NCBI GenBank assembly: GCA_016745215.1
Contig: CP050890.1
Coordinates: forward strand, 5,642,001 to 5,706,000
DNA from: Thiohalocapsa sp. PB-PSB1
Lineage (GTDB): Bacteria; Pseudomonadota; Gammaproteobacteria; Chromatiales; Chromatiaceae
Reading direction: 5' to 3'
DNA: 64,000 bases
The position numbers were made by a program, and so were the translations under genes. Below are positions 51,966 to 60,250 of the stretch, piece by piece; position 1 is the first letter of the stretch, and the number at the start of each line of letters is the position of its first letter. A model generated the notes under the pieces. The model searched no databases. It saw nothing but the letters and a program-made list of their open reading frames with translations, and had not been told where the DNA came from.

Positions 51966-52078
51966 GTCACATTGATCTTCCTCTGACCATGCGACAAACT
52001 TGGCTTAGGGATGACTGTCTTTCATTTGTTGGACGCTTCGATTGCGCGCAGGACGGCACGGACAATGTACTGCGTAAC
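51966..52078 (-). pseudogene. Relic of a second hicAB copy
   Basis: The minus strand reads QYIVRAVLRAIEASNK then stop, overlapping a start region MKDSHP, a stop, AKFVAWSEEDQCDVV. This is the hicA 3' end and hicB 5' end seen intact at 49610-49722, with several substitutions. Just left of it (51763-51776) is a lone TTTTCGACAGCCTA, one MITE end, and a GC-rich hairpin (CCAACCCCGGTCGGGGGTTGG-type, 51794-51814). Confidence 0.7.
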
Positions 52079-52424
52079 ATGCCTCTTCCGGATGCACAGC
52101 ATTTTCAGGCCGCACCTAGGTAGTTTAATCTGGACAGTCCTGGCTTGGCCCGACTCACACAGTTTCCTTGCATCACCGACTGAACTGTATTCAGCTATAT
52201 ATCAACGCCTTACGCCCTCCGTCTATCCAGGCGCTACACACAGATCTGCAGGAGCAAAAAGTGCGTGAAGAAGGCCAAATTGAACACCCTAGGCCGCACC
52301 CGTCCAGGAATTGCGACTTGGCGAGCTGGTTAGGCGATTCCTTCAGCAAGGGTTGGCGCGAGCACGGCAGGCTTCAGCGTAGGCGTATCAGGGGCGCTCC
52401 GGGGCTGGCTGCGCTGGGGTTGTA
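52079..52424. other. Gap left of the oxidase-like gene, no supported gene
   Basis: About 345 bases; only short ORFs with no motif. A GTTAGGC at ~52329 recalls attC R' boxes but lacks a partner arm. Confidence 0.35.
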
Positions 52425-52946
52425 TTATTCTCGGCCAGGCTGCTGGATGTGGTTTGTCGGGCGGAATTCTTCCTTGAAGCCAAAACCACGGCTGTTGTCG
52501 ATCATTCGGACCTGCTCGGGTGCAAGCCTGTAAAGCGACGCAATGCGCAGACGCTCGGCAATTGTGCGTTCGTTGTCGCTGGTCGGTTGCTCATATAGGC
52601 GGCGGATCTGTGGGAATTTGTCCAGGTAAGCGTCGAGCGCGGCAGCGCGGTGGTCACCCTCGAGAATTGTGACCGTCCCTTCCATCTGCACCCCGCGGAT
52701 ATCTCCCCAATGATCGCAATCCGCGTGTACTGCTACGGCGGCGCGTCCGCTTCCGGCGAGATTGCGGCCATGACGCGTGCGCGCATCCGAGACGAAATAT
52801 AGGTTCAGGCTGGCATCGCTGGCAAAAAATACCGCCGCTGCCCAGGGGCCATCATCGCCACTGGTCGCGAGGGTCAGGGTGTTTTGCGCATCCAGCAAAG
52901 CGTGCACAGCCGCGAGAGTTTGGGGCTTGCTGTCATTCGTGGCCAC
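52425..52946 (-). CDS. Pyridoxamine 5'-phosphate oxidase-like flavin-binding protein
   Basis: Encodes 173 residues. GTG 52946 is chosen (VATNDSKPQTLAAVHALLDA, GGGG 8 bases upstream), overlapping the ubiX stop by 14 bases; the longer frame is ubiX shadow. TLATSGDDGPWAAAVFFASD and LNLYFVSDARTRHGRNLAGS show the split-barrel FMN-binding fold, and VQMEGTVTILEGDHRAAALD follows as usual. Probably an FMN or F420-type oxidoreductase of unknown substrate. Translationally coupled to ubiX, whose product is a prenylated FMN; whether that is meaningful is open. Confidence 0.82.
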   Translation of the reverse strand: MATNDSKPQTLAAVHALLDAQNTLTLATSGDDGPWAAAVFFASDASLNLYFVSDARTRHGRNLAGSGRAAVAVHADCDHWGDIRGVQMEGTVTILEGDHRAAALDAYLDKFPQIRRLYEQPTSDNERTIAERLRIASLYRLAPEQVRMIDNSRGFGFKEEFRPTNHIQQPGRE

Positions 52947-53526
52947 GCGATTGCCCCATCGCGGTCTGCGGTCCCTGCCAGCGATCGACAATGCCGATAT
53001 CGATGCTGAACAGATCCAGGATACGACCGACCGTGTGGTTAATCAGGTCATCGATCGTGCGTGGGCGGGTGTAAAATGCCGGCGCCGGCGGCAAGATAAT
53101 GGCTCCCAACTCGGCGGCGGCACTCAGCATGCGGGTGTGCCCCAGATGCAGCGGTGACTCCCGCGGCACCAGCACCAACCGGCGCTGCTCCTTGAGCACC
53201 ACGTCTGCAGCCCGCACCAGCAAGTCGTCCGAGAACGAATGCACCACGCCGGATAAGGTCTTCATGGAACATGGCGCGATTACCATGCCGCTGGTCAGGT
53301 AAGAGCCGCTTGCAACGGAAGCAGCCTGGTTACGGTTATCGTGCAGTACATTTGCCAAGGCCTCCACATCGCGCACTCGCCAGTCTGTTTCCAGCGCAAT
53401 GTTGAGCTTTGCAGTCTTGCTTAAGATCAAATGAGTCTCGATTTGTGTTTGATCTTGCAAGAGTTCCAGCAGACGGATGCCATAAATGACACCGCTGGCG
53501 CCGGAAATCCCCACAATTAACCGCAT
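52933..53526 (-). CDS. ubiX: Flavin prenyltransferase UbiX
   Basis: Encodes 197 residues from ATG 53526 (AGAGG 7 bases upstream). Signature segments: LIVGISGASGVIYGIRLLEL, SGSYLTSGMVIAPCSMKTLS, DVVLKEQRRLVLVPRESPLH and PAPAFYTRPRTIDDLINHTV. It prenylates reduced FMN with dimethylallyl phosphate to make prFMN, the cofactor of UbiD decarboxylase in ubiquinone synthesis. Single core gene in an operon with the FMN-binding oxidase-like gene. Confidence 0.95.
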   Translation of the reverse strand: MRLIVGISGASGVIYGIRLLELLQDQTQIETHLILSKTAKLNIALETDWRVRDVEALANVLHDNRNQAASVASGSYLTSGMVIAPCSMKTLSGVVHSFSDDLLVRAADVVLKEQRRLVLVPRESPLHLGHTRMLSAAAELGAIILPPAPAFYTRPRTIDDLINHTVGRILDLFSIDIGIVDRWQGPQTAMGQSRGHE

Positions 53527-53583
53527 CGACAAGCCTCTCTTGATGGAATCTCACGCCGGATTGGCGCTACAGATAGGTCAAGG

Positions 53584-54243
53584 TCAGAATTTAACATGTT
53601 CCTTGTCCGCCTCGCGTTTGAGCAGTTCCGCGAAACGTTTCATCAGCTTCGGGCGTTCCAGCATCATTTGCATGCTGCGCTTACGGGCATTTTTCGCCAA
53701 TGCGGAAGGATCGAAATAGGCTTTTGCATTCTCCACCGACAATACGAATGGCGGCTTACCCTCGAGCGCAAGCATCCAGCTCATCAGCAATGCGCCCGTG
53801 CGATGATTGCCTTCGATGAAAAGCTGTGGCTGGCTCAGCATATGGATATAAGCACTGGCAACTCGTCGCCAGACAGATTCGGCGTATAACGTCTTCATCC
53901 GCTCCAGCAGCGCTTCAATGCCGCCATCGCCTTTGACGTAGTATCCGGTTCTGGTTGCTTTCACCAATTGCGCGCATTCGGACATCTGGGTCTGGTCGTC
54001 GCCACAGAGGACTAATAGGTTCAATTCCAGTAACGCCGCCGAATTGCCTATCGCGTAGGGATCTACTCTGGCGCGTACCAACGCATCCACCCGCTGGTAG
54101 CCGATCATCATCCAGTCCAGAACCTCATCGCTCAGTGGATCTCGAGGGGTGCTGAGCGTTGTATTGATGACATCGAAGTCCCGCTGGACGGTTCGCAGAG
54201 AGTTTTCGATTGCCTCGAGGTTCAGCCGTCTGGTCCGGGGCAT
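53584..54243 (-). CDS. Fic/DOC family protein with altered catalytic motif
   Basis: Encodes 219 residues from ATG 54243 (GGAG 6 bases upstream). The helical Fic core is present, and the loop at residues 138-150 reads QPQLFIEGNHRTGAL, which aligns with HPFx(D/E)GNxRTGR. The canonical first His is Gln140 and Pro is Leu141, so AMP-transfer by the standard mechanism is doubtful. An N-terminal helical segment precedes (NLEAIENSLRTVQRDFDVIN). It could be a degenerate toxin, a phosphocholine- or nucleotide-transferase variant, or a regulator. No Fic antitoxin motif or partner gene was identified beside it. Confidence 0.75.
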   Translation of the reverse strand: MPRTRRLNLEAIENSLRTVQRDFDVINTTLSTPRDPLSDEVLDWMMIGYQRVDALVRARVDPYAIGNSAALLELNLLVLCGDDQTQMSECAQLVKATRTGYYVKGDGGIEALLERMKTLYAESVWRRVASAYIHMLSQPQLFIEGNHRTGALLMSWMLALEGKPPFVLSVENAKAYFDPSALAKNARKRSMQMMLERPKLMKRFAELLKREADKEHVKF

Positions 54244-54528
54244 AGTCTACTCCAGCGATTGTGACCATGCGCCGGAACCAGGCTGGATGGCCACATGATC
54301 TCTGGATCAGGCGTATCGAAAGGCATCCCAATGTGTGGGAACATAGGAGATTGGTGGAATTCCATCACTTCACGACTTTACGGAAGCAAGTGCAAAACGA
54401 ATCTGAAGCTTGGCCTATTGATTGGTGGACAATAACGAGCCAACCTCGAGAATGGTAAGCCAATTGCTGGAGCACATTCAGCAGGCTCAAGGGAAATTCA
54501 GCTTATCCACGCCATTTCCAAACAGCTG
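54244..54528. other. Gap with a small unsupported ORF
   Basis: A + strand ORF at 54261-54458 (65 codons, Trp/His-rich: RNQAGWPHDLWIRRIERHPN) has no ribosome site and matches nothing I know. No terminator hairpin seen for the pst operon that ends at 54529. Confidence 0.3.
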
Positions 54529-55605
54529 TCAATCGATCGCCGCAACCTTCGCTCGGGCCAAGGCGACCATCTGCTTCGGCAGGGGAATATAGCCCATTTC
54601 CCAGGCAATCGACTGTCCCTGGGTCAGCCCCCAGATCACGGCATCTTTCAACACCTGCGCCTTTTTACTATCGGGATAATTGCCGTAGAGCAACAGCCAG
54701 GTATAGCCGACGATGGGGTAGGCACCGGCACCCGGCGGGTCCGGTACGAATACCCTCAGGTCTTCTGGGATGGACTCGGCAGACTCCAGAGCGGCGGTGC
54801 CAGCGTCGGGTGCCGGAGACACGAACTCGCCAGCTTTGTTCTCCAGGATCATGATCGACAGACCGAGGCGTTGAGCGAATTCGTATCCCATGTACCCAAT
54901 GCTGCCCTGGCTTACTTTGACGCGTTGGGCAACGCCCTCGTTGTGGTTCACTTCCATCGTATCGCCGGGCCAATCGATACGTTTGCCCGCTCCTGGGCCT
55001 TTGGTGCGCCACCAATTGCTTATCGCACTGAGATGATTGGTCATGATGAGCGTCGTACCGCTGCTATCTCTGCGCGCCACCAGAGTCAGGTTTTTATCGG
55101 GTAGTACCACGCCCGGATTGGTTTCTTGGATTCGCGCATCGTTCCAGGAGCGAATTTCTCCGCTGAAGATGCCGACGACCGCCTGGCGGGATAACTGCAG
55201 ACCTTCGAATCCAGGCAGATGATAGGCAAGCACGACCATACCTGCGGTTATCGGCACCATGACCGCGCCGCGCTCCCCCATCAGGGCCTGATCGTTATCC
55301 GATAGCGCCGCATCACTGGCCGAAAAATCGATGTCCTGGGCTAGGAATCGATCGATCCCAGCGCCGCTGCCGATACCCTGATAGCTGAACGAAACCCCAG
55401 GATACTGTTGGCTGTAGGCACCGATCCAGCGTTCGAAGAGAGGCTGGGGGAACGTTGCGCCCGCCCCGGCGATGCGGAGTTCAACGGGGGCGGTGCCCGG
55501 GTCGGCGTTCCCCTTGGCTTGTTCGGAATCCGCGGTACAGGCTGCTGATACGATCGCCAGAAGGAACGTGCCGAGGATGTGCGCCAGGATGCCGTTCATC
55601 GACAT
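54529..55605 (-). CDS. Phosphate-binding protein PstS paralogue at the operon's distal end
   Basis: Encodes 358 residues from ATG 55605. A lipoprotein-type leader (GTFLLAIVSAACTADSEQ) suggests anchoring to the membrane. IAGAGATFPQPLFERWIGAY, GIGSGAGIDRFLAQDIDFSA, RRDSSGTTLIMTNHLSAISN and YTWLLLYGN mirror the PstS phosphate-site architecture. It differs from the first PstS in the leader and an extended N-terminus. Located 218 bases downstream of pstB, so part of or adjacent to the same transcript. Perhaps a higher-affinity or membrane-held phosphate (or analogue) receptor. Confidence 0.88.
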   Translation of the reverse strand: MSMNGILAHILGTFLLAIVSAACTADSEQAKGNADPGTAPVELRIAGAGATFPQPLFERWIGAYSQQYPGVSFSYQGIGSGAGIDRFLAQDIDFSASDAALSDNDQALMGERGAVMVPITAGMVVLAYHLPGFEGLQLSRQAVVGIFSGEIRSWNDARIQETNPGVVLPDKNLTLVARRDSSGTTLIMTNHLSAISNWWRTKGPGAGKRIDWPGDTMEVNHNEGVAQRVKVSQGSIGYMGYEFAQRLGLSIMILENKAGEFVSPAPDAGTAALESAESIPEDLRVFVPDPPGAGAYPIVGYTWLLLYGNYPDSKKAQVLKDAVIWGLTQGQSIAWEMGYIPLPKQMVALARAKVAAID

Positions 55606-55823
55606 ATGACTATTCTCGGGCGATTTCTGTGGAGAAACAAACCGCCTGGCTTGTCCTCTCGTCTGGCCTCGAGGTTGCGGCAACCCGCCCATAGAGCGAC
55701 TAGAAGCAGGTTGCAGCTTCGCCAGGGCGAATGAGAATCCGGCGCCAGTTGATCTGTTTCTCTCCGGTAATCGCCTCAACGTCGACACCTGGAGCAACTG
55801 AGTCGAGCCACTGAGTTCGTCCA

Positions 55824-56666
55824 TCAACTGAATTCCCCGGACACATATTCTTTCGTCAAGGTCTGCTTCGGATCATGGAATACCTGCTCGGTGGGACCCA
55901 TCTCCACCAAATAGCCGGTGCGCCCGCCCTGGGAAATGTCCACCGAAAAGAATGCGGTGGTGTCGCCGACCCGAGTAGCCTGTTGCATATTATGCGTTAC
56001 CAGTGCCACCGTGAAACCGTCGCGAAGCTGCAGCATGAGCTCTTCGACCTGGCGCGTGGCAATAGGATCTAGGGCAGAACAGGGTTCGTCCATCAACAAC
56101 ACATCTGGGTCCGTGGCAATGGCGCGGGCGATGCATAACCGCTGCTGCTGGCCGCCGGACAGGGACAGGCCGCTGTGTTTGAGCTTATCCTTAGCTTCTT
56201 TCCATAATGCCGCGCGTTCCAGAGCCTTTTGTACCTTTTCTTCATAATCGCCCTTGAACTTATTCAGCCGTAGACCGAAGGCGACATTGTCGAAGATGCT
56301 CATGGAAAATGGGTTCGGCTGCTGAAAAACCATGCCGATATAACGACGCACCACAACAGGGTCGACTTTTTTGGCATAGATGTCCTGACCGTGATACATC
56401 ACCGAGCCTTCGAACCGGAATATATCGATCAGGTCATTCATACGGTTCAGGCTGCGCAGCACGGTGGATTTGCCGCACCCGGACGGGCCGATGAAAGCGG
56501 TAATTTTGTTCTTCTCGATGGGTACGTTGCTGTCTCGTACAGCCAGAAAGTCACCGTAATAGATCTTCTCTATATTACAGTCGATCACTGTGGATCCCTG
56601 CGGCCTGAAGGCATCGGCGACGAAGGTGGATTCAGTTGCAGTGTCGATGTTCAAATGTGCGTTCAT
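55824..56666 (-). CDS. pstB: Phosphate ABC transporter ATP-binding protein PstB
   Basis: Encodes 280 residues. Start assigned to ATG 56666 (TTG 56672 possible; ribosome site weak). Walker A GPSGCGKST at residues 60-68, Q-loop VFQQPNPF, signature LSLSGGQQQRLCIARAIA, Walker B VLLMDEPCSALDPIAT and switch His in VALVTHNMQQATRV. Supplies ATP hydrolysis for the PstCA channel. It lies 52 bases after pstA. No phoU follows (a second pstS does), so PhoU-mediated signalling must be encoded elsewhere. Confidence 0.95.
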   Translation of the reverse strand: MNAHLNIDTATESTFVADAFRPQGSTVIDCNIEKIYYGDFLAVRDSNVPIEKNKITAFIGPSGCGKSTVLRSLNRMNDLIDIFRFEGSVMYHGQDIYAKKVDPVVVRRYIGMVFQQPNPFSMSIFDNVAFGLRLNKFKGDYEEKVQKALERAALWKEAKDKLKHSGLSLSGGQQQRLCIARAIATDPDVLLMDEPCSALDPIATRQVEELMLQLRDGFTVALVTHNMQQATRVGDTTAFFSVDISQGGRTGYLVEMGPTEQVFHDPKQTLTKEYVSGEFS

Positions 56667-56718
56667 GTTCAAATCGATCGGGGTAGGCTAAAAAACAACG
56701 GGCTGAAGGGTTGGAGAA

Positions 56719-57624
56719 TTACACTTTCGGTTGACCGAACAGCCGTGCCAGGATATTGAACATCAGCACGATCAGCACCAACACTAAGGATGCGGTCCAA
56801 GCCAGTTCAATCTGATTCTCGAATGGCATGCCGGAGAAGTTATAAATCAAAATCGACAGCGAAGCGGTGGGTTCCATTAGTTCGCTGATGTAGTAGTTGC
56901 TGAAAAGGGCCGTGAACAGCAGCGGCGCGGATTCTCCCGCGGCGCCGGCGATGGCGAGCAAAACGCCAGTGAGAATGCCGGGCAGGCCGGTTGGCAACAC
57001 CACTTTCCAAATCACTTGAGTGCGCGTACAGCCCATGCCGTAGGCGGCGTCCTTTATGCGTTGCGGCACTTGCCTGATCGCTTCCTCGGCAGCCAGTACC
57101 ACGGTTGGCAGCATCAGTACTGCCAGCGCGACACCGCCAGCCAGGGCCGAATAGCCGAAGTTGATGACCAGTACCGCATAGACGAAAACACCAGCCAAGA
57201 TGGACGGGAAGCCGGTCAGTACCTTGGCCAGGAAGCGCGCGGTGGAGGCCATCTTGCCGTTCGGCTCGAGCATGGCCAGATAGATTGCAGCAAGGATGCC
57301 GACTGGTACGCTGATCAGGGAGCCGATGCCGACCATCAATAGGGTGCCGACAATGGCAGGCCCGATGCCACCGCCCATCTCGAAGCCCGCGGGGGGCAAG
57401 CTGGTCAGAACATCGACCAAGTCGCTGCCGAACAGGCGCGTGCCGCCGCGCACCAATAACATGTAGATTACCGACAGCAGCGGGATTGCAGCCAGGATGG
57501 CGGCCAGCCAGGTCAAACCCGTCAGCAGGTTGTTCTTGATCGCCCGTCCCTCGAGCAGACGACGATCTAGGCTGGGCGTATCGAAGATCTTGGCATCGGT
57601 CGCGGTCAAATCGATGTCACTCAT
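56719..57624 (-). CDS. pstA: Phosphate ABC transporter permease PstA
   Basis: Encodes 301 residues from ATG 57624, overlapping the pstC stop as ATGA. Six TM helices and the EAA-type loop (EEAIRQVPQRIKDAAYGMGC ... VVLPTGLPGILTGVLLAIAG) define a PstA permease. It forms the inner-membrane channel with PstC. Confidence 0.94.
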   Translation of the reverse strand: MSDIDLTATDAKIFDTPSLDRRLLEGRAIKNNLLTGLTWLAAILAAIPLLSVIYMLLVRGGTRLFGSDLVDVLTSLPPAGFEMGGGIGPAIVGTLLMVGIGSLISVPVGILAAIYLAMLEPNGKMASTARFLAKVLTGFPSILAGVFVYAVLVINFGYSALAGGVALAVLMLPTVVLAAEEAIRQVPQRIKDAAYGMGCTRTQVIWKVVLPTGLPGILTGVLLAIAGAAGESAPLLFTALFSNYYISELMEPTASLSILIYNFSGMPFENQIELAWTASLVLVLIVLMFNILARLFGQPKV

Positions 57625-58598
57625 TTCTTACCCTCGAATTTGCGCATGGTGTATTGCTGTATGCCGAGACCGAGCACATTGACGATGAAGGTGATTAATA
57701 ATAGTACCAGTGCGGCATACATTAATGCCTGAACCTCGATGGGACCGGCCTCGGGGAAACTCGATGCCAGCAGCGAGGCCAGGGTATTTGCTGGGGCGAA
57801 CAATGACAGGCTGATCTGGTTGCTGTTACCGATCAGCATCGCCAGCGCCATGGTCTCCCCTAGAGCGCGACCGAAGCCCAGCACCAATGCGGCAAGGATG
57901 CCGCTGGAAGCGGTCGGCAGCATGACCTTCAGAATCGCTTCCCATTTCGTGGTTCCCATACCGTAGGCGGCTTCTTTGACCTTGTAGGGTATACGCCGAA
58001 AGGCGTCCACCGAAATCGCGGCCACAGTGGGTAATATCATAATCGCTAGCACCAGCGCGGCAGGCGCCAAGCCGGGGCCGCTGAGGTCAGTGCCAAACAG
58101 CGGAATCCAGGAGTACTCCTGGTGCAGCCATTCGGCAACTGGACGGATCAGCGGAATAAGTACATAGATGCCCCATAGGCCGTAGACCACCGATGGAATC
58201 GCTGCCAGCAATTCGACGGTGGTGCGAAATACCATCGCGAGGCGGTGATGAATAAAGTCCTGGGTCAGAAAGATCGCAATGGACACGCCGAACAGACCGC
58301 CTAATAGTAACGCCAACAGAGAGCTGTAGAGGGTACCCCAGATCTCCGGTAAGACGCCAAAGATGCCTTTGTTGACGTCCCAGGTGGTGCCGGTCCAGAA
58401 GCCGAACCCGTGCTCGCCTATGGCCGGCATTGCCTTCTGGCCAACCTCGAACAGGATGAATGCTACCAGTAGGATTATCAGCAGCGCGCAGCTGAAGGCA
58501 ATGGTTCGGAAGAGGCTGTCGGTGGCAAACTCGCCGGATGACGGCGGGCGAGTGATGGAGCCGGAAGATGCCGCCTGGGCAAATGAATTGTTGGGCAC
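57621..58598 (-). CDS. pstC: Phosphate ABC transporter permease PstC
   Basis: Encodes 325 residues. GTG 58598 is preferred (CAGG 8 bases upstream); TTG 58604 is an alternative. Six TM segments, an EAA loop (FRRIPYKVKEAAYGMGTTKW ... VMLPTASSGILAALVLGFGR), and the ETMALAMLIGN region fit PstC. It sits 350 bases downstream of pstS, separated from it by a terminator and a separate promoter. Translationally coupled to pstA. Confidence 0.93.
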   Translation of the reverse strand: MPNNSFAQAASSGSITRPPSSGEFATDSLFRTIAFSCALLIILLVAFILFEVGQKAMPAIGEHGFGFWTGTTWDVNKGIFGVLPEIWGTLYSSLLALLLGGLFGVSIAIFLTQDFIHHRLAMVFRTTVELLAAIPSVVYGLWGIYVLIPLIRPVAEWLHQEYSWIPLFGTDLSGPGLAPAALVLAIMILPTVAAISVDAFRRIPYKVKEAAYGMGTTKWEAILKVMLPTASSGILAALVLGFGRALGETMALAMLIGNSNQISLSLFAPANTLASLLASSFPEAGPIEVQALMYAALVLLLITFIVNVLGLGIQQYTMRKFEGKK

Positions 58599-58823
58599 GG
58601 TCAAGACCTGCTGATGCTGATGTAAAGACTTGTGGATAAGGTCAAAACTTTGGGGTTTGGCAGTGGATTGCCGCTCGGCGCGAACGAGGCGATTGCTTAG
58701 GGTGTCGAGTGCCGGAGCTTAAACTAGGAAAGAATAATTGTTGGATAGAATCTGCTGGCTTAGTTGTCTAGCTGGAATTCATGCCGTTTCACTGTTTGCA
58801 ATCGATTTGTTGAATATGAATTT

Positions 58824-58853
58824 AGTATCCGATTTCCACAAATGTGATGTCAA
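58824..58853 (-). promoter_or_regulatory. Sigma-70-type promoter for pstC-pstA-pstB
   Basis: On the minus strand TTGACA (58853-58848) is followed after 18 bases by GATACT (58829-58824), close to the TTGACA/TATAAT consensus. It starts right at the T-tract of the pstS terminator and lies ~225 bases before the pstC start, so the transporter genes can be transcribed separately from pstS. Confidence 0.6.
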
Positions 58854-58862
58854 TAAAGAAAA

Positions 58863-58904
58863 CGCAAGGGCAGTTCGGAATTGAAATTCCAAACTGCCCT
58901 TGCG
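58863..58904 (-). terminator. Strong intrinsic terminator after pstS
   Basis: Inverted repeat with 20-base arms (CGCAAGGGCAGTTTGGAATT and complement, one mismatch), 2-base loop, followed on the minus strand by TTTTCTTTATT. It lies 45 bases beyond the pstS stop. It should end most pstS transcripts, giving more PstS than permease, the known stoichiometry need for binding-protein transporters. Confidence 0.85.
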
Positions 58905-58948
58905 GCGATGAGTGAGACGCTGCCAGCCTGAGCCAGCGGCCAGCGGCC

Positions 58949-60007
58949 TTATTGGACGAATTCAGCCGCGGCGCGAACCTTTTCAATCACCGGTGCGGGC
59001 AGGGGAACATAGCCCATCCCATCCGCCAGCCCCTGGGCTTTCTCGCTGGTGCAGTACTCGACCAGCTTGCGCAATGCGGCGGCCTTGTCGTCATCCTGAT
59101 CCTTATACAATAACAGCCAGGTCATGGTGGCGATGGGGTAAGCATCCTCGCCGGCTGGATCCCAGACCCAGGCGATCAGGTTTGGCACGTCGCTGTTAGG
59201 CAATGTGCCCTCGGGGAATTCGGCACTGGCAATCGCGGCGGCTCCGGACTCGGGACCTGGTGCAACGAATTTGCCGGACTTGTTCTCCAGCATTGCGGTG
59301 GGCTGTTTGGTCAATTTGGCGTAACCGTACTCGATATAGCCGATTGAGCCCGGAATCTGCTTGATCTGGGCGGTCACCCCGTCATTTTTCGGCGCCTTGA
59401 TGAACCTGCTGCTGTCCGGCCAGTTTGGAGCCTTGGCCTGACCAATTTCTTCCTTGAAAGTCTCATCAATGGTGCTCAGATGACCGGTAAAGACATAGGT
59501 CGTGCCAGAAGAGTCAGAGCGAACGACGACTGTGATGTCATCGTCCGGCAAGGTCACATCCGGATTGGCCTCGGCGATCTTGGGATCGTTCCACTTGCTG
59601 ATCTTGCCCGCGAAAATCTCCGGGTACACATCCCGGGGTAGTTTTAACTCGTCGACAGTGTCCAAATTGTAGGCCAGCACCACCTCGCCGGCGGTCATCG
59701 GCAATAGCACGACGCCCTGTTCCACCTTGGCCATCTCGCTGTCTTTCATCGCCGCATCGGAGGCAGCGAAGTCAACCACGCCGTTGATCAGATCCTGGAT
59801 GCCAGCACCGGAACCCTTAGCCTGATAATCGACGCGGATGTCACGGTTCTCCTTGGAAAAATCCTTGAACCACTTGGAATAGATCGGAAACGGGAAGCTG
59901 GCGCCCGAGCCGTTCAGCTTGACCTCGGCCTGAGCGGCCGGAGCCAGCATCAGGGCCGACACACAGCTGGCGATGGCCGCTGACTTGACGATGTACTTGT
60001 ACAGCAT
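58949..60007 (-). CDS. pstS: Phosphate ABC transporter substrate-binding protein PstS
   Basis: Encodes 352 residues from ATG 60007 (signal peptide KSAAIASCVSALMLAPAAQA; the longer upstream frame overlaps mfd and is rejected). Phosphate-binding segments: LNGSGASFPFPIYSKWF, KGSGAGIQDLINGVVDFAAS, RSDSSGTTYVFTGHLSTIDE and TWLLLYKDQ. Periplasmic receptor delivering phosphate to PstCA. Own terminator (58863-58904) and a Pho box upstream indicate high, phosphate-regulated expression. A second pstS paralogue closes the operon at 54529. Confidence 0.94.
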   Translation of the reverse strand: MLYKYIVKSAAIASCVSALMLAPAAQAEVKLNGSGASFPFPIYSKWFKDFSKENRDIRVDYQAKGSGAGIQDLINGVVDFAASDAAMKDSEMAKVEQGVVLLPMTAGEVVLAYNLDTVDELKLPRDVYPEIFAGKISKWNDPKIAEANPDVTLPDDDITVVVRSDSSGTTYVFTGHLSTIDETFKEEIGQAKAPNWPDSSRFIKAPKNDGVTAQIKQIPGSIGYIEYGYAKLTKQPTAMLENKSGKFVAPGPESGAAAIASAEFPEGTLPNSDVPNLIAWVWDPAGEDAYPIATMTWLLLYKDQDDDKAAALRKLVEYCTSEKAQGLADGMGYVPLPAPVIEKVRAAAEFVQ

Positions 60008-60102
60008 GGATCTAGAAACCCCTTGTGTTGCGATGATTAGAAAGTAACTTCCGGTTTGGTGTCTGAGCTTTTCTATTCTGACAGAGCAGATCACTATTCT
60101 CA

Positions 60103-60120
60103 GTGAAAATTTGATGACAA
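60103..60120 (-). promoter_or_regulatory. Pho box upstream of pstS
   Basis: Minus strand reads TTGTCAT, CAAA, TTTTCAC: two 7-base direct repeats with 4-base spacing, matching the CTGTCAY-N4-CTGTCAY PhoB site at most positions. A further CTGTCAG half-site lies at 60078-60084. Located 95-115 bases before the pstS start, in the divergent gap with mfd. Confidence 0.62.
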
Positions 60121-60250
60121 TCTTGGAGTAGAGCCGATTTTCAGTGAGCAGGGCGGCAATGTCGCTCAGGCTTCGATGCATTGCCGTTGCGCATGTGCGA
60201 GAATTCCCGCCCTGTTCGAACAGTTCAAACCGACCGGCCACCGTCGTCTC

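Noticed and set aside
52168..52533. 121-residue plus-strand ORF
   Set aside because: Overlaps the oxidase-like gene antisense and has no motif or ribosome site.
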